From contig VWZS01002870.1 in the NCBI GenBank assembly GCA_013397075.1, forward strand, positions 2,001 through 66,000: DNA of 64,000 bases, written 5' to 3'. Every line of letters begins with the position of its first letter. Position 1 is the first letter of the stretch. Shown here piece by piece: positions 46,368 through 60,400 of the stretch. The position numbers and the translations under genes were made by a program. Origin of the DNA: Rhabdornis inornatus (lineage: Eukaryota > Chordata > Aves > Passeriformes > Rhabdornithidae). The notes beneath the pieces are model-generated. The model had not been told where the DNA came from. It ran no database searches and worked only from the letters and a program-made list of their open reading frames with translations.

Positions 46368-48190
46368 GTTGGGGCTGTAAGGAACCTCTGGAAATCATCT
46401 AGTCCAACCTCCTCTAAAACAGGTTCACTTAGAGTAGTTTGAATGGGATCATGTCCAGGCAGATTTTGAGTATTTCCAGAGTAGACTCCAGAACCTCTCT
46501 GGGCAGACTGTTCCAGTACTATCTCATCCTCAAAGTAAAGTTCTTCTTCATATTCAGATGGACTCTCCTGTGTTTCAGTTTGTTCCCACTGCACCTTATT
46601 CTGTCAGTGGCCACCACTGAAAAGAGCCTGGCTCCATCGTCTTGACAGCTACCCTGAAGATATTTGTATGCACTGTTGAGGTCCCAACTCAGTTTTCTCT
46701 TCTCCAGACTGAACAAGCCCAGCTCTCTCAGCCTTTCCTCCAGTGCCCTGTCCATCTTAAGAGCCCTTCACCGGACCCTCTCCAGTAGTTCCCTGTCTTT
46801 TTTGTACTGAGGAGCCCAGAACATGGTACAGTATTCCAGACGTGGCCTTATTTGGGCAGAGTAGAGTGTTATGATCTCCTCCCTCAGCTTGCTGGCCACA
46901 GGCTTCCTGATGAACCCCACAATATCACTGGCCTTCTTGGCCACCAGGGGTATGTTGTTGGATCACCATTAACTTGTTTTCCATCAGGACTCCCTGCTCC
47001 ACAGAGCTGATTTCCAGCAGGTCAACCTGTACTGGTGCATGTGGTTTTCTTTCCCAGGCACAGGACCTACATTTGCATTCCTTGAACTTGTGTACCTCTC
47101 CACCCAAGTCTCCAGCCTGTCCACATCTGTCTGAATGGAAGCCTTTTAGTCTACCAGCCAGTTCTCCCAGTTTTGCATCATCAGCAAACTTGCTGGGAGT
47201 CTACTTCATCTAGGTCATTGATTAATAAGTTGAATAAGACTGGATCCAGTACTGGCCCTGGGGAACCATAGGCTACCGGATTCCAACTGGACTCTGCACG
47301 ACTGATCACAACCCTCTGAGCTGTACCATTCAGCCAGTTATCAATCCACCTCACTGCCCACTCATCCAATCCTCACTGCCTGAGCTTGCCATGAAGATGT
47401 TATGGGAGACTATCAGAAGTCTTGCAGAAGTCCAGGTAGACAATGTCCACTGCTCTCCCTTCATCTACCCAGATTGTCATACTCTCATAGAAGGCTGACA
47501 GATTCATCAAACATGATTTCCCCTTGGTGGATCCATTTTGAATACTTCCAACAACCTTCTTTTCCCCCACATGCTTAAAGATGACATCCGCAAAGAGTTG
47601 TTCTATCACTTTTCCAGGGATTGTGGTGAGGCTGACTGCTCTATATTTTCCTGCATCCTCCTACTCTCCCTTTTTGAAGACTGAAGTGACATTAACTTTC
47701 TTCCAATCTTCAGGCAAGTCCCCTGTGCTCCATGACCTTTCAAAGATGATGGAATATGGCTTAGCAATAACTTTTGCCATCTTCTTCAGCACTTGTGGAT
47801 ATATCCTGTCAGCACCCCCGGATTTGTTGGTGTCAATTTTGCACAAATGATCTTGAACCCAATCCTCCTTGACCAAGGGAAAGTCTTCTTTTCTCCAGAC
47901 TTTCTTGTCTGCAATGTCTTGGATTCCTGAGAGATGGCCTTGCAGTAAAGAGTGAAGAAAAGAAGGTAACTGCACCTTCTCTGTGTCCTCCACCATCAGG
48001 GCATCCATCTCATTCATCAGCAGGCCATTATTTACCCATCTTCCTTTTTCTACTGTTGTACTTGAAGAAGCCCTTTCTGTTGTCCTTGACATTGCCTGAA
48101 AAATTTAATTTCAAATAGCCTTCTGCATTACATCCCTGACAACATTTTTGTATTCCTCCCAAGTGGCCTGTCTTCTTTTTCACATTCCCT
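46368..48190 (-). mobile_element. CR1 LINE with reverse transcriptase remnant (minus strand)
   Basis: The largest CR1 copy in the window. On the minus strand, from the right, pieces of ORF2 appear in order: a 143-codon frame (48092-47661) ending in a PEDWKK..FKKGE block, VYLDFCK near 47440, WIDNWLNGTAQRVVIS with GPVLDPVLFNLLINDLD at 47369-47190, and a FADD catalytic motif near 47175-47190. The frames differ, and stops lie between them, so the reverse transcriptase is dead. The 3' UTR runs to 46368, where the LTR cuts the tail. CR1 normally copies itself by target-primed reverse transcription. Confidence 0.93.
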
Positions 48191-48241
48191 ATACTTCATA
48201 ATACATAAACTTCATAAATGCATAAGAATAGAAAAAATAAC

Positions 48242-48807
48242 TGTCAGGGTTTAACCCCAGCATGAAATTAAATGCCACCCAGCCACTCACCCACTCTGTC
48301 TCAGTCAGGCTGGGGGGAGAATATGAGGGACAAGTGTGAAAACTCATGGGTTGATGGGTTGAGATAAAGACAGTTTAATAGGTAAAGCAACAGTCACATA
48401 CACAAAACAAGGAATTCATTCACCACACCCCACAGGCAGACAGCTGTTCAGCCATCTCCAGGAAAGCAGGGCCCCATCAACTGCAATGATTACTTGGGAA
48501 GACAAACACCATTACTCAACATCCTTCCATCCTTCTTCTCCCACCTTGATACGCTATATGGTCTGGAATAGCCCTTGGATCAGTTGGGGTCAGGCTGTGT
48601 CCCCACCCAACTCCCTGTGTACCCACAGCCTCCCTCCTGGTGCCATTGGGTGGGCATCAGAAAAGGACTTGACTCTGTGTAAGCACAGCTCAGATACCAT
48701 GAAAATATCTCTGTGTTACCAACACTGTTTTGATCACAGATCCAAAATGAAGCCCCATACTAGCTGATATGAAGAAACTTAACTTTATCACAGCCACAAC
48801 TGGCACA
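48242..48807 (-). repeat. Solo LTR, ERVL-type (566 bp, minus strand)
   Basis: On the plus strand it begins TGTCAGGGTTTAACCCC and ends AACTGGCACA. In sense (minus) direction it starts TGTGCCAGTTGTGGCTG, as in a common bird ERVL LTR. The flanks ATAAC (48237-48241) and GTAAC (48808-48812) are a 5-bp target duplication with one mismatch. It lies only about 50 bp from the CR1 end. Confidence 0.82.
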
Positions 48808-49320
48808 GTAACAAACCTACTTTTTGGATCAAATGAAGAATGATTTACAACACTGTTTTTGATATAATAAATAGGAATAATAAAAAGGTGGGAATTAAGA
48901 TATAAAGCATACATTTAAAAAATACATATTACATTCATTTATGCTACTGAATGCTTGTAATGGTGGAAAGGTTCAGATCCTATTCCAAACAGATGTTCTA
49001 TGATGTATGAGTCTGAAGGAGCACAAATAAAAAGCACTGAAATCTGTAAAAATTAAATTTAGTCTCTTACACTTCTTTACTTGAAATTTACTCTCATGTC
49101 TCAGGGCTAGGCATAAAAAAGACGTGAATGTCTCCATTCACATGGAATAAAGTGGGAGTTTCTGGAGTTTTCACAAGTGATAAACATTGGTCATAATTAT
49201 TCCTGCTTCACTTAAAATCCAAAAGCTACTTTGAATAAGCATTGCTGTCATAGTGCATTGTCTGTCTGTGCTCTCAGGAGCTGGAGAAAAGGTGAAAGAA
49301 AAACAATAAATATATTTAGG

Positions 49321-49874
49321 TGTCCTAGGTTACAATGTAAAGATGTCCCCAAAGGAATGTAGTCTATCACCATCTGCTGACACTAGGTGGATAAGTGATC
49401 CTTATCTCTGTGGAAGATATCCTCTGCTAATGGGCCATCTGTTAAAAACCAGGTGGGGCAGTTTCTTTATCTTTTCCACAACCCATCCTTCTTCCAGGAG
49501 GATATCATCTGTTAATGGGCCAGTCCTACTGTATGACTGATAAAATTACATCATCCCATTGTGAAATGCTCCACCCAGGGGGAGGAGCCAAGCATTTCTT
49601 ACCTAAATAAAAATTGAACACCAAAGCAGCCCTTACCCACTGGTTTCCAGAGGACAAGAGCTACCAGACCTTGCTACAAGATCACTACTTCAACAAGACC
49701 ACTTCATCTAGACTGCTACCACAACCCTAACTAGCAGGGTATCAAGTTGTATTCTGATTCTGTCAGGGGTTTTCTTTTGTACTATTGCATGTATTTTATT
49801 TTTTATCTTTTTTTCCTATTAAATTGTATTTCTGACTTAGAGTCCCTCACTGGTTTTGCTTTTAAGCCAGCACA
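49321..49874 (+). repeat. Solo LTR with perfect target duplication (554 bp, plus strand)
   Basis: TGTCCTAGGT at the left and AGCACA at the right, flanked on both sides by TTAGG (49316-49320 and 49875-49879). A TATA-like AAATAAAAATT lies near 49605 and an ATTAAA signal at 49819-49824. No internal genes remain, so it arose by recombination between two LTRs. Confidence 0.88.
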
Positions 49875-49879
49875 TTAGG

Positions 49880-52800
49880 GAAATTTGGCTGATTACGAGA
49901 AGAAATTATAATATCAAAAAATAGAGGTAAAATATTACAAACAAGCAAGTGTTCTACTGCATACTGCAGCACATTAGATAGATTTCTCTGGGAAAAAAAA
50001 ACAACACAAAAAAACTTGCAATATTTTAGCATTCAATAAATTGTTTTTTAACAAACATTGAATCGTGCACAAGCTACAACATGACTCATTATGGCAACGA
50101 TTCATTATGACATGAAGTTGTAAAGCTTTTTTTTTTCCCACAAAGACTGCAGTCCTGTTGACTTTAAATCTTACGCTGTAGGAAAGTAGTCCACTGTATC
50201 CATGTGTTGGGGGGCTAGTGCCTATTGGAGAATCTCTGTGGACCAGTCACATGCCTTGTTTGACAAGTGTCTTATGAGAGGGAAAAATGTAATATTAATA
50301 AATTAACAGACAACATTTGAATAAGAAGGAGTTTTGAAAACCAATGAAGGGGAAAAGGTACACAAAAAATATAGGGCTGCTGGTACTGTGTTCTGGTTTC
50401 TGCTGGCTCTGAGGCAAAACATGTCTCTCTAAGTTTTGGTGTTTGCTGCAAAATGCTGCTGAGAGAAGGGGTAAGAGAGGACAAAAAAAAACCTATAAGA
50501 ATTACAGAAAGGGATATATACATAGAGAAAAGGGTGATATATAGATGGGACTAAAATGACTTATGGACACAATCACATAAGGTAAGAAATGCTCTGAACA
50601 ACTCGTGTGAGAGGCCTGGATTGGACGCGTCAGAAGGATGAAAGGTGAAATACCCTCTGTATTGATACATTTGTACCCTTTCTCTCTCCCACTCTACTAT
50701 CCATCAGGCGGAACAGAGGGCAGTGATCATTAAAGTCTCTGCAAGGAAACACAGATAATAACTAGGTTTTCTATATTGTGGGTTATGGATAGAACAGTGA
50801 AAAATAAAGAGATGGGCACGCAATTGTGTAAGAGATTTTAGATGGCTGCACCATGCAAGAATGGGAGCTGCACTAGCAGGAACCTAAATAAATTGTGAAA
50901 TACAAAAGCATATTGACTATGAATCAGCAATGTATTCACTGCAATTTAGGAGAGCATTGACTTCTTTTCTCCCTGTTGCAGCCAAATGCAACAGGGCATA
51001 TTTCCATCTGCTTTGTTAGGGCTTAATTAATACCTGTGAAGCCAAATTGAGTCAGCAACTTTCAGCAACTTTGGAGGAAGTCATTTAATGAAGTCACAAG
51101 AAGACGAAACCGAGGCTCAAAACAAGAATTCGTTATCTATTGAATGCTAAGCAACTTCCCCTTAAACTCAGCTGATTTCCCTCAGGTTTGTTCTGCACAC
51201 TTGACAGTTTGCACACTTATCAGCCAGCACACTGTGCCTTTCCATGGCAATATCATAATGTCAGCTCTTTTATCAGTCTGTTCGATTATGAAGTTATCTA
51301 CTTCCAAAATTATACACCTAAGAGAAGGGTCCATTTTAATTCCTGTATAATTTCCTATCTGGTAGTTGTGGTCATAAACATATTAATCACTTCTCATTCT
51401 TTTAATATACTACATTTTTGGCATTCATTTTAGTGATTCTATAGCTAAATATAATACTTCTATTAAAAAAAAATCCTAGAATTACATTAATTTCTCAATG
51501 CCCAATGCAGTTATTTCTATTTCTCATTCCTAGTTTAGCTTTTCAAAACTGTTTTGTTAAAGATAAAAGTAATTCCTGCAGAATGAATACTATTTATAAG
51601 TAAAATGGAAGCTATATAGATCATTTGATGCTTCCATTTTTAAGACTTTTTCTGAATAAAAATACTAGGACACTAAAAAGATAGCAGATTCTCTGAGGAT
51701 CTCAAGGGATCCTGTCTGAGCAAAGTAGGATAAGTATGAAAAGTAGCCTTTTCAAAGATGACTGGTCTGATGCTCATAAAACAATTCATCTCCCAAAGCA
51801 GTAGAAACAACTTTCTCCTGAACATCCTCAAAACAGTCTCATGGCCAATTCAGCTACTCTTGCAGCTGAGCTTTTCACTACCTCCCTTAGTGCTAGACTT
51901 TCAGACTTTCTGCCACCAATCAATCACCTGGCTGTAGAACAGAGAATTCAGGTCACCAATATGTGGTTTCATGGTTTGTGGTTTAACACATGAGTGGCTA
52001 ATTCATGGTCTGGTAGTTCGTCAGAAAATAACTGGAAAATAAATTTCCTGGGCTTCACCACCTAATATGGTTTTACATGAAGGAATTACAGTGACACCCA
52101 GAAGACAAAGTAAAAAGAATAGAGGAATTATAAATGGTGCAGAGAAGAGCTGAAATAGAATGCCTCAGATTTTTCACTGGGTATGCCTATCCTCAGATTT
52201 TTCACTGGGCATGCCTATCCTCAGATTTTTCACTGGGCATGAAAAAAAGATCCTTTTTGAAAATGCCAGTTTTTGTGGGGTGGGAAAAGACATTAACTTT
52301 TCAAGACAGGAAGGAAAATACAAAAATTGATTTTGTGCAGGGGAGAATCCGTGTGAGTACCCTGAAACTACTTTCCTCTAAGGCTGTTGGCTAAGAAAAT
52401 CCTACATTCCCAGCAATTGTTCTGCAAATCTAGCAGCTGAGGAATAATTCTGCCACTGTTTTCAGTCCAGCAAAAAGAGCTTAAATCTTTAAATAACAGA
52501 CAAGACTATTCTCACTAAAGTAATTATTCTTAAAGAGAGGTGTATTATTATTTTCCAAATGAAAATACTTCCAAGGAAAAATATCTAATTGGCTATTTTA
52601 TTTTCCAGATTAATGATGAAAATAAATTTTAAATGAAGTTGGGTTTTTTCCAGTTTAAAAAAGAAATAAAAAGTTCAAAGAAGAGCAAATAACAAAATTA
52701 GTACTTCATGTTTCTTTTATTTTGACTTGGCTCAAATATTTTTAACTGAGCTTTCATGATCTGATGAGTTTTTAGGTGAATTTTGCAGAACAATTTTTAG

Positions 52801-55027
52801 TATTTTACTTAATAGAAAATCTGATTCAGATAAAAGATATTGTTAAATGTAAGAATAACACTTCAGACTATAAGAACCAAATAATATTTAACTAGATCAA
52901 ACTTAAACTGGCCTTTGATTAAACAGTTATCTAAAAATTTATCATTGCTAAAGTCTAAGTTTATCCATATAACTAGAAATATCCCTCTTCTCTTAGACTG
53001 TAGCTAGTGAATCAAGAAAAAAGTGCATTAGTATTATCAAATTCTCTTTATTAAAAACCCAACACACAATGAAATCATATGCCAGCTGTCTGTATTTCAA
53101 AGTGGTAACATGTCATACCTAAACATTCTCAACTGAGAGGTTACACCACAAATATATGTGCTGGTCTGTTTAATTTTATAAACGTGTTTGAGGTAATTAT
53201 ATCAGCAAGAGGTCAAGCTGTAACTTTACTTAAAAAAAAAAAAAAAAGACACAAGTTAAGCACCCTAGGATATGAAAAATGCAAGTGTAACTTTTCCCAC
53301 CCACACCCTTATCTCCCTGGGAAAAATAAGAAGATAATTTTCTTTGGCTGCCAGCCAAAAACCTAAACTAAAATTCATCAAATTTAAGATGGAAAGCAGT
53401 AAAGCTTTATTAGTATTGAAATATATGTGATACAACAATAATAGTAGACCTAGGAAAAAACCCACAACAGTGGACTTCAATTTCATTCATTTGACATCCT
53501 ACTGCCTTGAAGAATGAAAATAAGGTCGATTTTTATAGGAATAATAATACTCCACTTTTGAACAAGTCCAATTTTAGATGGTTTGATGAGATGATTTATA
53601 AATTCAGTTTCTAAACCAATTTCCTTTAAATTGTGACTGTATTAAATTCATGACTAAAAGAAAAGATTTTCACTCAGACCGCACTGGATTAAAGTGCAGC
53701 ATTTGTCAAAAAGTGAGTCATCAACAGATAGCAGACACAAAGGAGTTACATAAAAAAAAATAATAATAAATGTTGTGCTCTATGGTTCCAACCAATCTCT
53801 AGCTTCTAGAGCCAGAAGCTTATGCCTTTCTGTGTAACTTGATAATGGCCATTGTCACTGGCAAAATAAATATTCTGAATTAGATGGATTTGGGATATGA
53901 TCCTTATAATAATTCCTGAGGTTTGTTTTTTTTACTTCCATTTTTATGCACTCTTTCACTATGCAGCCAAACCTTAAATATAAATAGCCAGACATTAAAT
54001 TAGACAGTTCAAAACAGTCATTTAAATGCACAAAGAGAGGTTCAGGGCTTTATGTACAGAATAAGTGTCTATAATATATATCAGACCACTCTCATTTGCT
54101 GATAAAAACTTTACACTCACTCAAAGTTGCAGAACCTTCCTACATGTCTTCCATGGAGGTAGATGTGTGAATAGAGGAATGGAGACACAAAGGAAAGTGA
54201 GCAATAAGGACAAGTGCAGCTGCTTCTCTGTTTGTCAGGTATGCATACTTACATACTCATGCACACAACTGGAGTAACCAGCCTAGGAAGTTTTTATTAC
54301 TCCACATACCTGCCAACAGCTGCCAACAGCTTTTCTGCCAACATATTTACTATAACCCTAATGCTCCCACACTAGCTCTGTATTTCATTGCTGAGATTTG
54401 GTGAGAGGGAGGAGATGAACATTATTAGGCATGACTGTGTGTTCTCAGATGAACAGAGATGTGACTTCTGTTTGCATTTGGAAACTTAACACACCTGAGC
54501 AGGATTTGTCTCTGAAAAGGTAAAATAGTTTCAAGGGTTTTGTAAGTATGCTGGTAGCCAATTTACGGACTTAAACCTTTAGCACCATTTCACTGGACAG
54601 TGTCCCTGACTTCAAATAGTGTTACACTAGAATATTTGAACATGAATACCCATCTAAGCCTTAAGTGATGTAAATGAAAAAGTTCACTGAAGCTTTTCCT
54701 CCAGTAGTGAAGGGAGCAAATGGTGTTCTTTGTACTACATAGGAAATAAGCCACATTCCTGTGACACTCGCCACTCTCTTTCTCCATATCAGAATAGATA
54801 CAAGAGCACCTGAAGACTGTACCCATGGAAACCCTACCACAACGTAAGGCAAGATCATTTATTTTGATTTTCTCTGATCTTTCCTGGATTTTTTTTTTTT
54901 TAACTTTAGCTGGGTACAGTGATGTTTTAAGCAATGTGATAGGTTTTATTTCTTTCAGAAATAAGTATTTTGTGGATTACAAATGTATTACAATACTGTA
55001 AAGGGGTAAGGATTTTTAATATGCTAT
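49880..55027. other. Unique AT-rich sequence, no gene seen
   Basis: About 5 kb with frames of no more than 114 codons and no recognised domain. It includes the 28-bp tandem repeat at 52163-52241 and an A run near 53231. Confidence 0.55.
52163..52241 (+). repeat. 28-bp tandem repeat, 2.8 copies
   Basis: CCTCAGATTTTTCACTGGG followed by YATGCCTAT, at 52163, 52191 and 52219 (the last partial). The only difference seen is T/C at one site. Confidence 0.93.
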
Positions 55028-55509
55028 TGTTGCCTTTTGCCCAACCTGGAAATGAAACTCGAGATAATTTTAGTAAGGAGGTAATATAAAAGACGATCTT
55101 TAATGAAGGCCTTCAGGGGCAGTTATGGAAAGATATCCACAAAAGCCCACCCCTACAGAGATGAGTACACATTTATAGGTTTTAGGAAAAAAGCATAATT
55201 GATAAAAAGCACCAATTAGGAGGACAAGTGATGCAATTCCCCCCCATGTCAAGCCCCTTCTCTGGAGCCCCCTTCAGTAGTAGTTGTACTTCATCCATCA
55301 ATGTGTATCTCAAAGAATTGTTCTCGACCTTGGTTCCCAGGAAGAGCCAAGATAGCAGTGGAGCGTTGTACCTCCTGGGACTTGGAGCTCTGGCATTTGT
55401 TTTGTCTTTCTGCTTAGTGAAAGGCCATGAGAAAGTACTGGGAAAACTAATCACTAATACAATAGGGTACAGAGCTACAAATATACGTGTGGAGAATACA
55501 GAGAACACA
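55028..55509 (-). repeat. Probable LTR (minus strand, about 480 bp)
   Basis: On the plus strand it begins TGTTGCC and ends GAGAACACA. On the minus strand an ATTAAA poly(A)-type signal lies at 55104-55099, about 70 bp from the end. The frames inside (up to 117 codons) lack domains. The target duplication was not found. Confidence 0.5.
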
Positions 55510-56947
55510 TAAAAGAAAAAGAAGGCAAAAACCAAACGCCCTCACTATACATAAAGCTGAATTTAAGATTCCATTTCAGACTATTTATTCAAATACATAC
55601 AATTTCTCTCTTTATTCAACTTCTTACAAAAATAACTTTTTTTTGGTGTCCAGAAAAAAATCAGGTCATTGGTTTAAGAGGTATAATCGTTCAAAGTCCA
55701 TGGAAACATAATTTTTTCCCAGCCTTGAAGCTCATATAAATACTTGCTACATGAAGTCTCAAATTCACAAAGTATTTTTTACTTCAGTTCCTAGCGAATG
55801 CACTAGGAAAACCCAAAAAAAAAAAATAAAAAGATAATCCTGCTAGGCCTTAGGCACTCCTCAAGCCAAATAACCTGGATAGAGATTAAAAGGGGTTGGT
55901 TATTAAAAAGTTCACAGGAAACAAGAATTGCTGAAATGAACGTTGCCCAAAGCACTATGTGTGCATGCAGCCTAAGACAAGATCAAAACTTCTGAAACTA
56001 ACTTTTAGGTAACCAGCATTGACAGCCTAGCACAGGAGACCTCAGATTCAAAGCCAGCTTTTGAAGATGTGAACATAGCTCTCTGCTGAGGTCGGCTCTG
56101 CCATGAAAACACACTAGGCAATACACTATTAGTATTTCACACAACCAGGTTAAACCTGTTTTAGATACACCGAGATAAGACATAATCAAATCTTTAGTAG
56201 ATCATAAATAAAGCATTAATCTGAAATAATATGTCACAAGAGAGGAATAACATTAGCTAGTTTAAAATGTTTCTACAGTAAATCTTTGTGCTTTTACTAG
56301 CTATCTGATGTTGAATTTGTAGTCAAGTCTAGACAAATAGGGATAATTCATCCAGATTACTTTAGAAGTCTGCTTTAGAGTGAAATTAATCCCAACCCTG
56401 AAAATGCCTTTTCCTTTCTATTTGCCATGGAGCATGTCCTCATCAACTACGTCTGCATGTGGTTCAATTACTCCCATCTACACTATCCAGGAGGTGTAAA
56501 CAGCCAGATCATAAGAGAGAGAATACACAGAACTAATAAAATACAGATTTGGATGTATTTTTCACCTAAAACTTTTTGACAGATATATTTTGCTTCGTGT
56601 CCTGAAGAAGTATACAGAGACTCCACAGCCAGATTTATTTAGGGTGCAATCTAACATAATTACTGTTTTGAATGGTATTTGTATATTGACTTTCAAATTC
56701 ATTGTCTAGCCTGACCTAACCATCTTGATGTCCCCTTTGACCAAAATAAAGGAATAAGTGCAATAGGAAGTTACTCCCACTGATGTTAGACATGACATGC
56801 TTCCAAAAGTCTCTGCTCTCTGCAGAGAGCTTAGTCAAATAACTCATATCAGAATATCACATTTTAGATAACTATATTTGGGGAAGATTAATTTCTTCAC
56901 TGCTTTTGGGGTTGGTTTGTTCCAGGGTATTGCTGTTTGTTTGTACA
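55510..56947. other. Unique sequence, no gene seen
   Basis: AT-rich, with no recognised repeat or coding feature. Confidence 0.55.
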
Positions 56948-57022
56948 GTTGGGGGGGTTTTTGCCTGTTTTTTTGTTTGTTTTGGTTTTGGTTTGGGTTT
57001 TTTTGTTTGTTTGTTTGTTTTG
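56948..57022 (+). repeat. T/G-rich low-complexity tract
   Basis: GTTT and GGTTTT units, with seven Gs at the left end. It produces the apparent hydrophobic frame at 56878-57121. Confidence 0.88.
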
Positions 57023-57054
57023 CGTTTTTTTACAGTATTTATTTTTGTCTTTTC

Positions 57055-57400
57055 GGAATCACAAAATCACAGAATCATTTGGGTTGGACCTCTAAGATCC
57101 TCCAGTACAGCCTTTGACTGAGTTTTTGACTGACACCTTGTCAACTAGACCATAGCACTAAGCACCACACTCAGTTGTCTCTTGAACACTTCCAGAACAG
57201 TGACTCCACCACCTCCTTGAGCAGTCTGTTCCAATTTTAACATGCCTTTTCATGAAGAAATTCCTGCCAGTGTCCAGCCTGAAGCTCCCCTGGTGCAGCT
57301 TGAGGCCATTTCCTCTTGTCCTGTCACTTGTTGCCTAGAAAAAGAGGCTGACACCCACCTTTCTAAAACCTCCTTTCAGGGAGTTGTAGAGAGCAATAAG
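57055..57400 (-). mobile_element. CR1 LINE 3' end (minus strand)
   Basis: Plus-strand reading: GAATCACAAAATCACAGAATC, GGGTTGGACCTCTAAGATCC, then TCTTGAACACTTCCAG, CACCACCTCCTTGAGCAG and GAGGCCATTTCCTCTTGTCC. This is the reverse complement of CR1 3' UTR and the end of ORF2. Confidence 0.87.
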
Positions 57401-60400
57401 GGTCTCCAGGTTTTGGGGTTTAGAGCATACAAATTCCTTAGGCACACAGAGTGACAAAGAAAGAATTTATTTGTTAGTAGCATTCCTTCAAAAGTTTTAT
57501 GAATTTATCAGCCTTTCTCATTTAATACGACAGCAAATTTGAACATTCTCTGTCCTTTAGAACAGTGTATTAGCACTTGAGCACTGAAAAAAAAATCTGA
57601 TCATTAACATTCCAGTGTTCAAGGACCTAGGAAGCCTGCAGAGAGGTCTGATTGTACTTTTCTCATTTTTCTTCAAGCTGATCACTGTCTTTAGTTGGAG
57701 GGAAAAAAAGGAGTGAAAGTGCCTCAAGGCATTAAACAAAGGTGATGAAATGATTTATTGCTCTACTTACTTGTACCATGTTTCCTACCCAAGAAGCAGA
57801 TAATGGCTCAACATCAAGAGATTCAACAAGCATATAAATGCTTAAGCTTCAGTGACTGTGAAAAGCAAGGGACATTAAATGGGAAAACAACCAGCTGTAT
57901 TGAAGTTAACATTTCAAACATCCTGCTAAGATTATTGGTTAATAAGAGTCCAGCAGCAGCAAGCCTAATGGCTAAAACAGCCAAAGCAAACTATTTCTGT
58001 AAGAGGACTTTACAAATTGCTGTTCATGCTATGCAATAATGCTGGTTTTTCTCCTTGTTAATTTAAACTATAAGAACATTGTTTAGCAGTGGGCAATTAC
58101 AAAGACAATTTCAAAATGCTTTAAAACATTACACTTATGAGAAATAACCAGAGGATCTGAAAGTTTGCATCAAAATCATTTTCTCAAAACCTGTGCCAAA
58201 TATTTAGACAAATTCATTTATGCTAATGAAACTTCATTTGACTAAAAGAACATGAATGAAATACTGTAAAAATATTGAAATATTATCCTTTCATATTTAT
58301 GGAATGAAATGTTTCTGTATAAAAAATAGAAAACTGGAAACTTTAGGAATCCATAATTTTTCTGTCTATTAAACACCTACTTTAGAAAAAAATGAGTGAA
58401 GCCTCAGAGAGGCCTGCTTTTTACCATGAATTACAGAAGCACAATAGATGAAATAGACAGATGTATGTGCTTATACTTGGCTAGGTGAATCACTCTCTCA
58501 TTTTGGGTGTTCTACAACACCAATTGGTTTCTGGTTTTTTATGTTACCTAGAGAAGCATCCAAAGAAAAAATTGTCTTCAAAAAATCAGAACTTTGTAGA
58601 GATCAAATGAAGAAGTTCAAAATAAGTTGAAAAATACAGAATTGATAATTTCCACACTTCTCTAATTCCTAATTTCTGCTTGTGCAAAAAGAACCTGAAT
58701 ATGTTAGGGGGATATTTTTAGTACCTTGTCAAACCTGCAGTTAATTTGTCCTTTTGTGTACTTTTGAAAAATAAACTCATACCCTTTAGTTATGTCTGGA
58801 ATTTTGTCTAGATGACCCATATATTTATTCTAATGCATATCCACTGCTCCCTGAAAACAGAGAGTAAAATAGAGTCTGATATTATCTGCACATGTATTAA
58901 CAGTTCTTGAGATTATTATGCTGCAAATTAATGCCCAATTTTAGATAAAGTAAACTGGATATTTTGAAAAGCCTCTAGAATGGACCTCTAGAGTCCATTC
59001 AGGAACTAGTCAATGGAGATTCATAAAAGCATCAAGAGAAAGAAAGACTGGAAAGGAAAAGTGCAAGGTACAGTAAGTTGTTAAGAGAGAAAGTGGTTGC
59101 AGCAGTAACCCACAGCAGAAATTTATTCAAACAAGCAGTTTGCAAAGTTTACACTGTATATCAACATCATTTATTCTTTTTATTCACACTTATCCAGTAA
59201 CTTTTGGAGTACATCTTGAAAAGTTGCCTTGGATCCTTTCATTTAATATCATCTGTGTGCTTTATTAACTTTCTCAAATCTTTTCCAGTTTATCAATGAG
59301 CATATTAAATGGAGGTCAGAACTCTGGCCTCTAGAGTCAGTACAAGATACCTCCCATCTACTTATATAATTGTTAATTTTCATTACTCTCTGTTATAGAC
59401 TTTTTGTCAGATTTCAGTCCACTGACCATGTTCTGTACAGAATAATTTATAAGAATTTTTCCAGTGAAATGTGATGGAGTCAGTGTCTCTTTAATTGCAT
59501 GTGTTTAAATCTCTAAAAGCTCTTCTAAGATCAAGAGATATTAGGAAATTAAATTTAATTCAGTGTGTCAAATGGTTCATTGGGAAGTTAAAGAAAATAA
59601 TATATGCACAAGATGTCAAAAATTGTAACACATTTTAAAAATTTCACAAAAATACAATGTCTAATTATTTTGATTTGATTGCTTTCCAGGCATTGGTCAT
59701 GCATATACTGAAATTCTTCAGCCTGAAGAGACTTCCATAGAATTGCAAGTGCTAAGTACTGTACTGTACTATTGAGTTTTCCATATTTGACTCCTTTTCT
59801 TTTGTATTTTAATGCAGGAAATCATTTAATCACGTATGAAATGAAATAATCACCCAGTCTCATTAAAGTTGAGATTCCCACTTTCAAGTATTGGGTTACA
59901 CGTATGGGTTAAGGTTCTGCTCTTCACCTAAGATATATCAGTATGGTTTCTTTAGTTCAACATCATCTAATGATGTGTGAACTCACAGTTTTTTACTAAG
60001 GATATGAGCTCAAATTAAGATGTTTTACTTTGAGAATAATTCTATTCTTTTCCAGAAATGACTTAATGCATTTGAAAGTTTTTGCCATTTTAAGTTATTC
60101 CTTTTACTTCTATTTTGGGGTTTTTTTCCAAGCCTTTGCTAGTACAGTATCACATAATAAATATTTACTTCCAATAAAAGGATAAAATAATTATGCATAT
60201 TAATAATGTCCGTAACATTCTCACAGAGTGTTGTGCTTAGTTTGGCATATACAATGAGTAGATTGGATCCGATCCTAACACACAGCATATGTCACTTAGG
60301 CCATAATGTAGGACTTTGACCTGTATAGCATCCTAACAAAATCTGGACACATAAATACAAGTGTCATCAGATTGAAAGGGAATTACCATTTAGCTGTTCG

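Noticed and set aside
56878..57121. Two overlapping hydrophobic frames on the plus strand
   Set aside because: They come from the T/G-rich tract and run into a CR1 tail.
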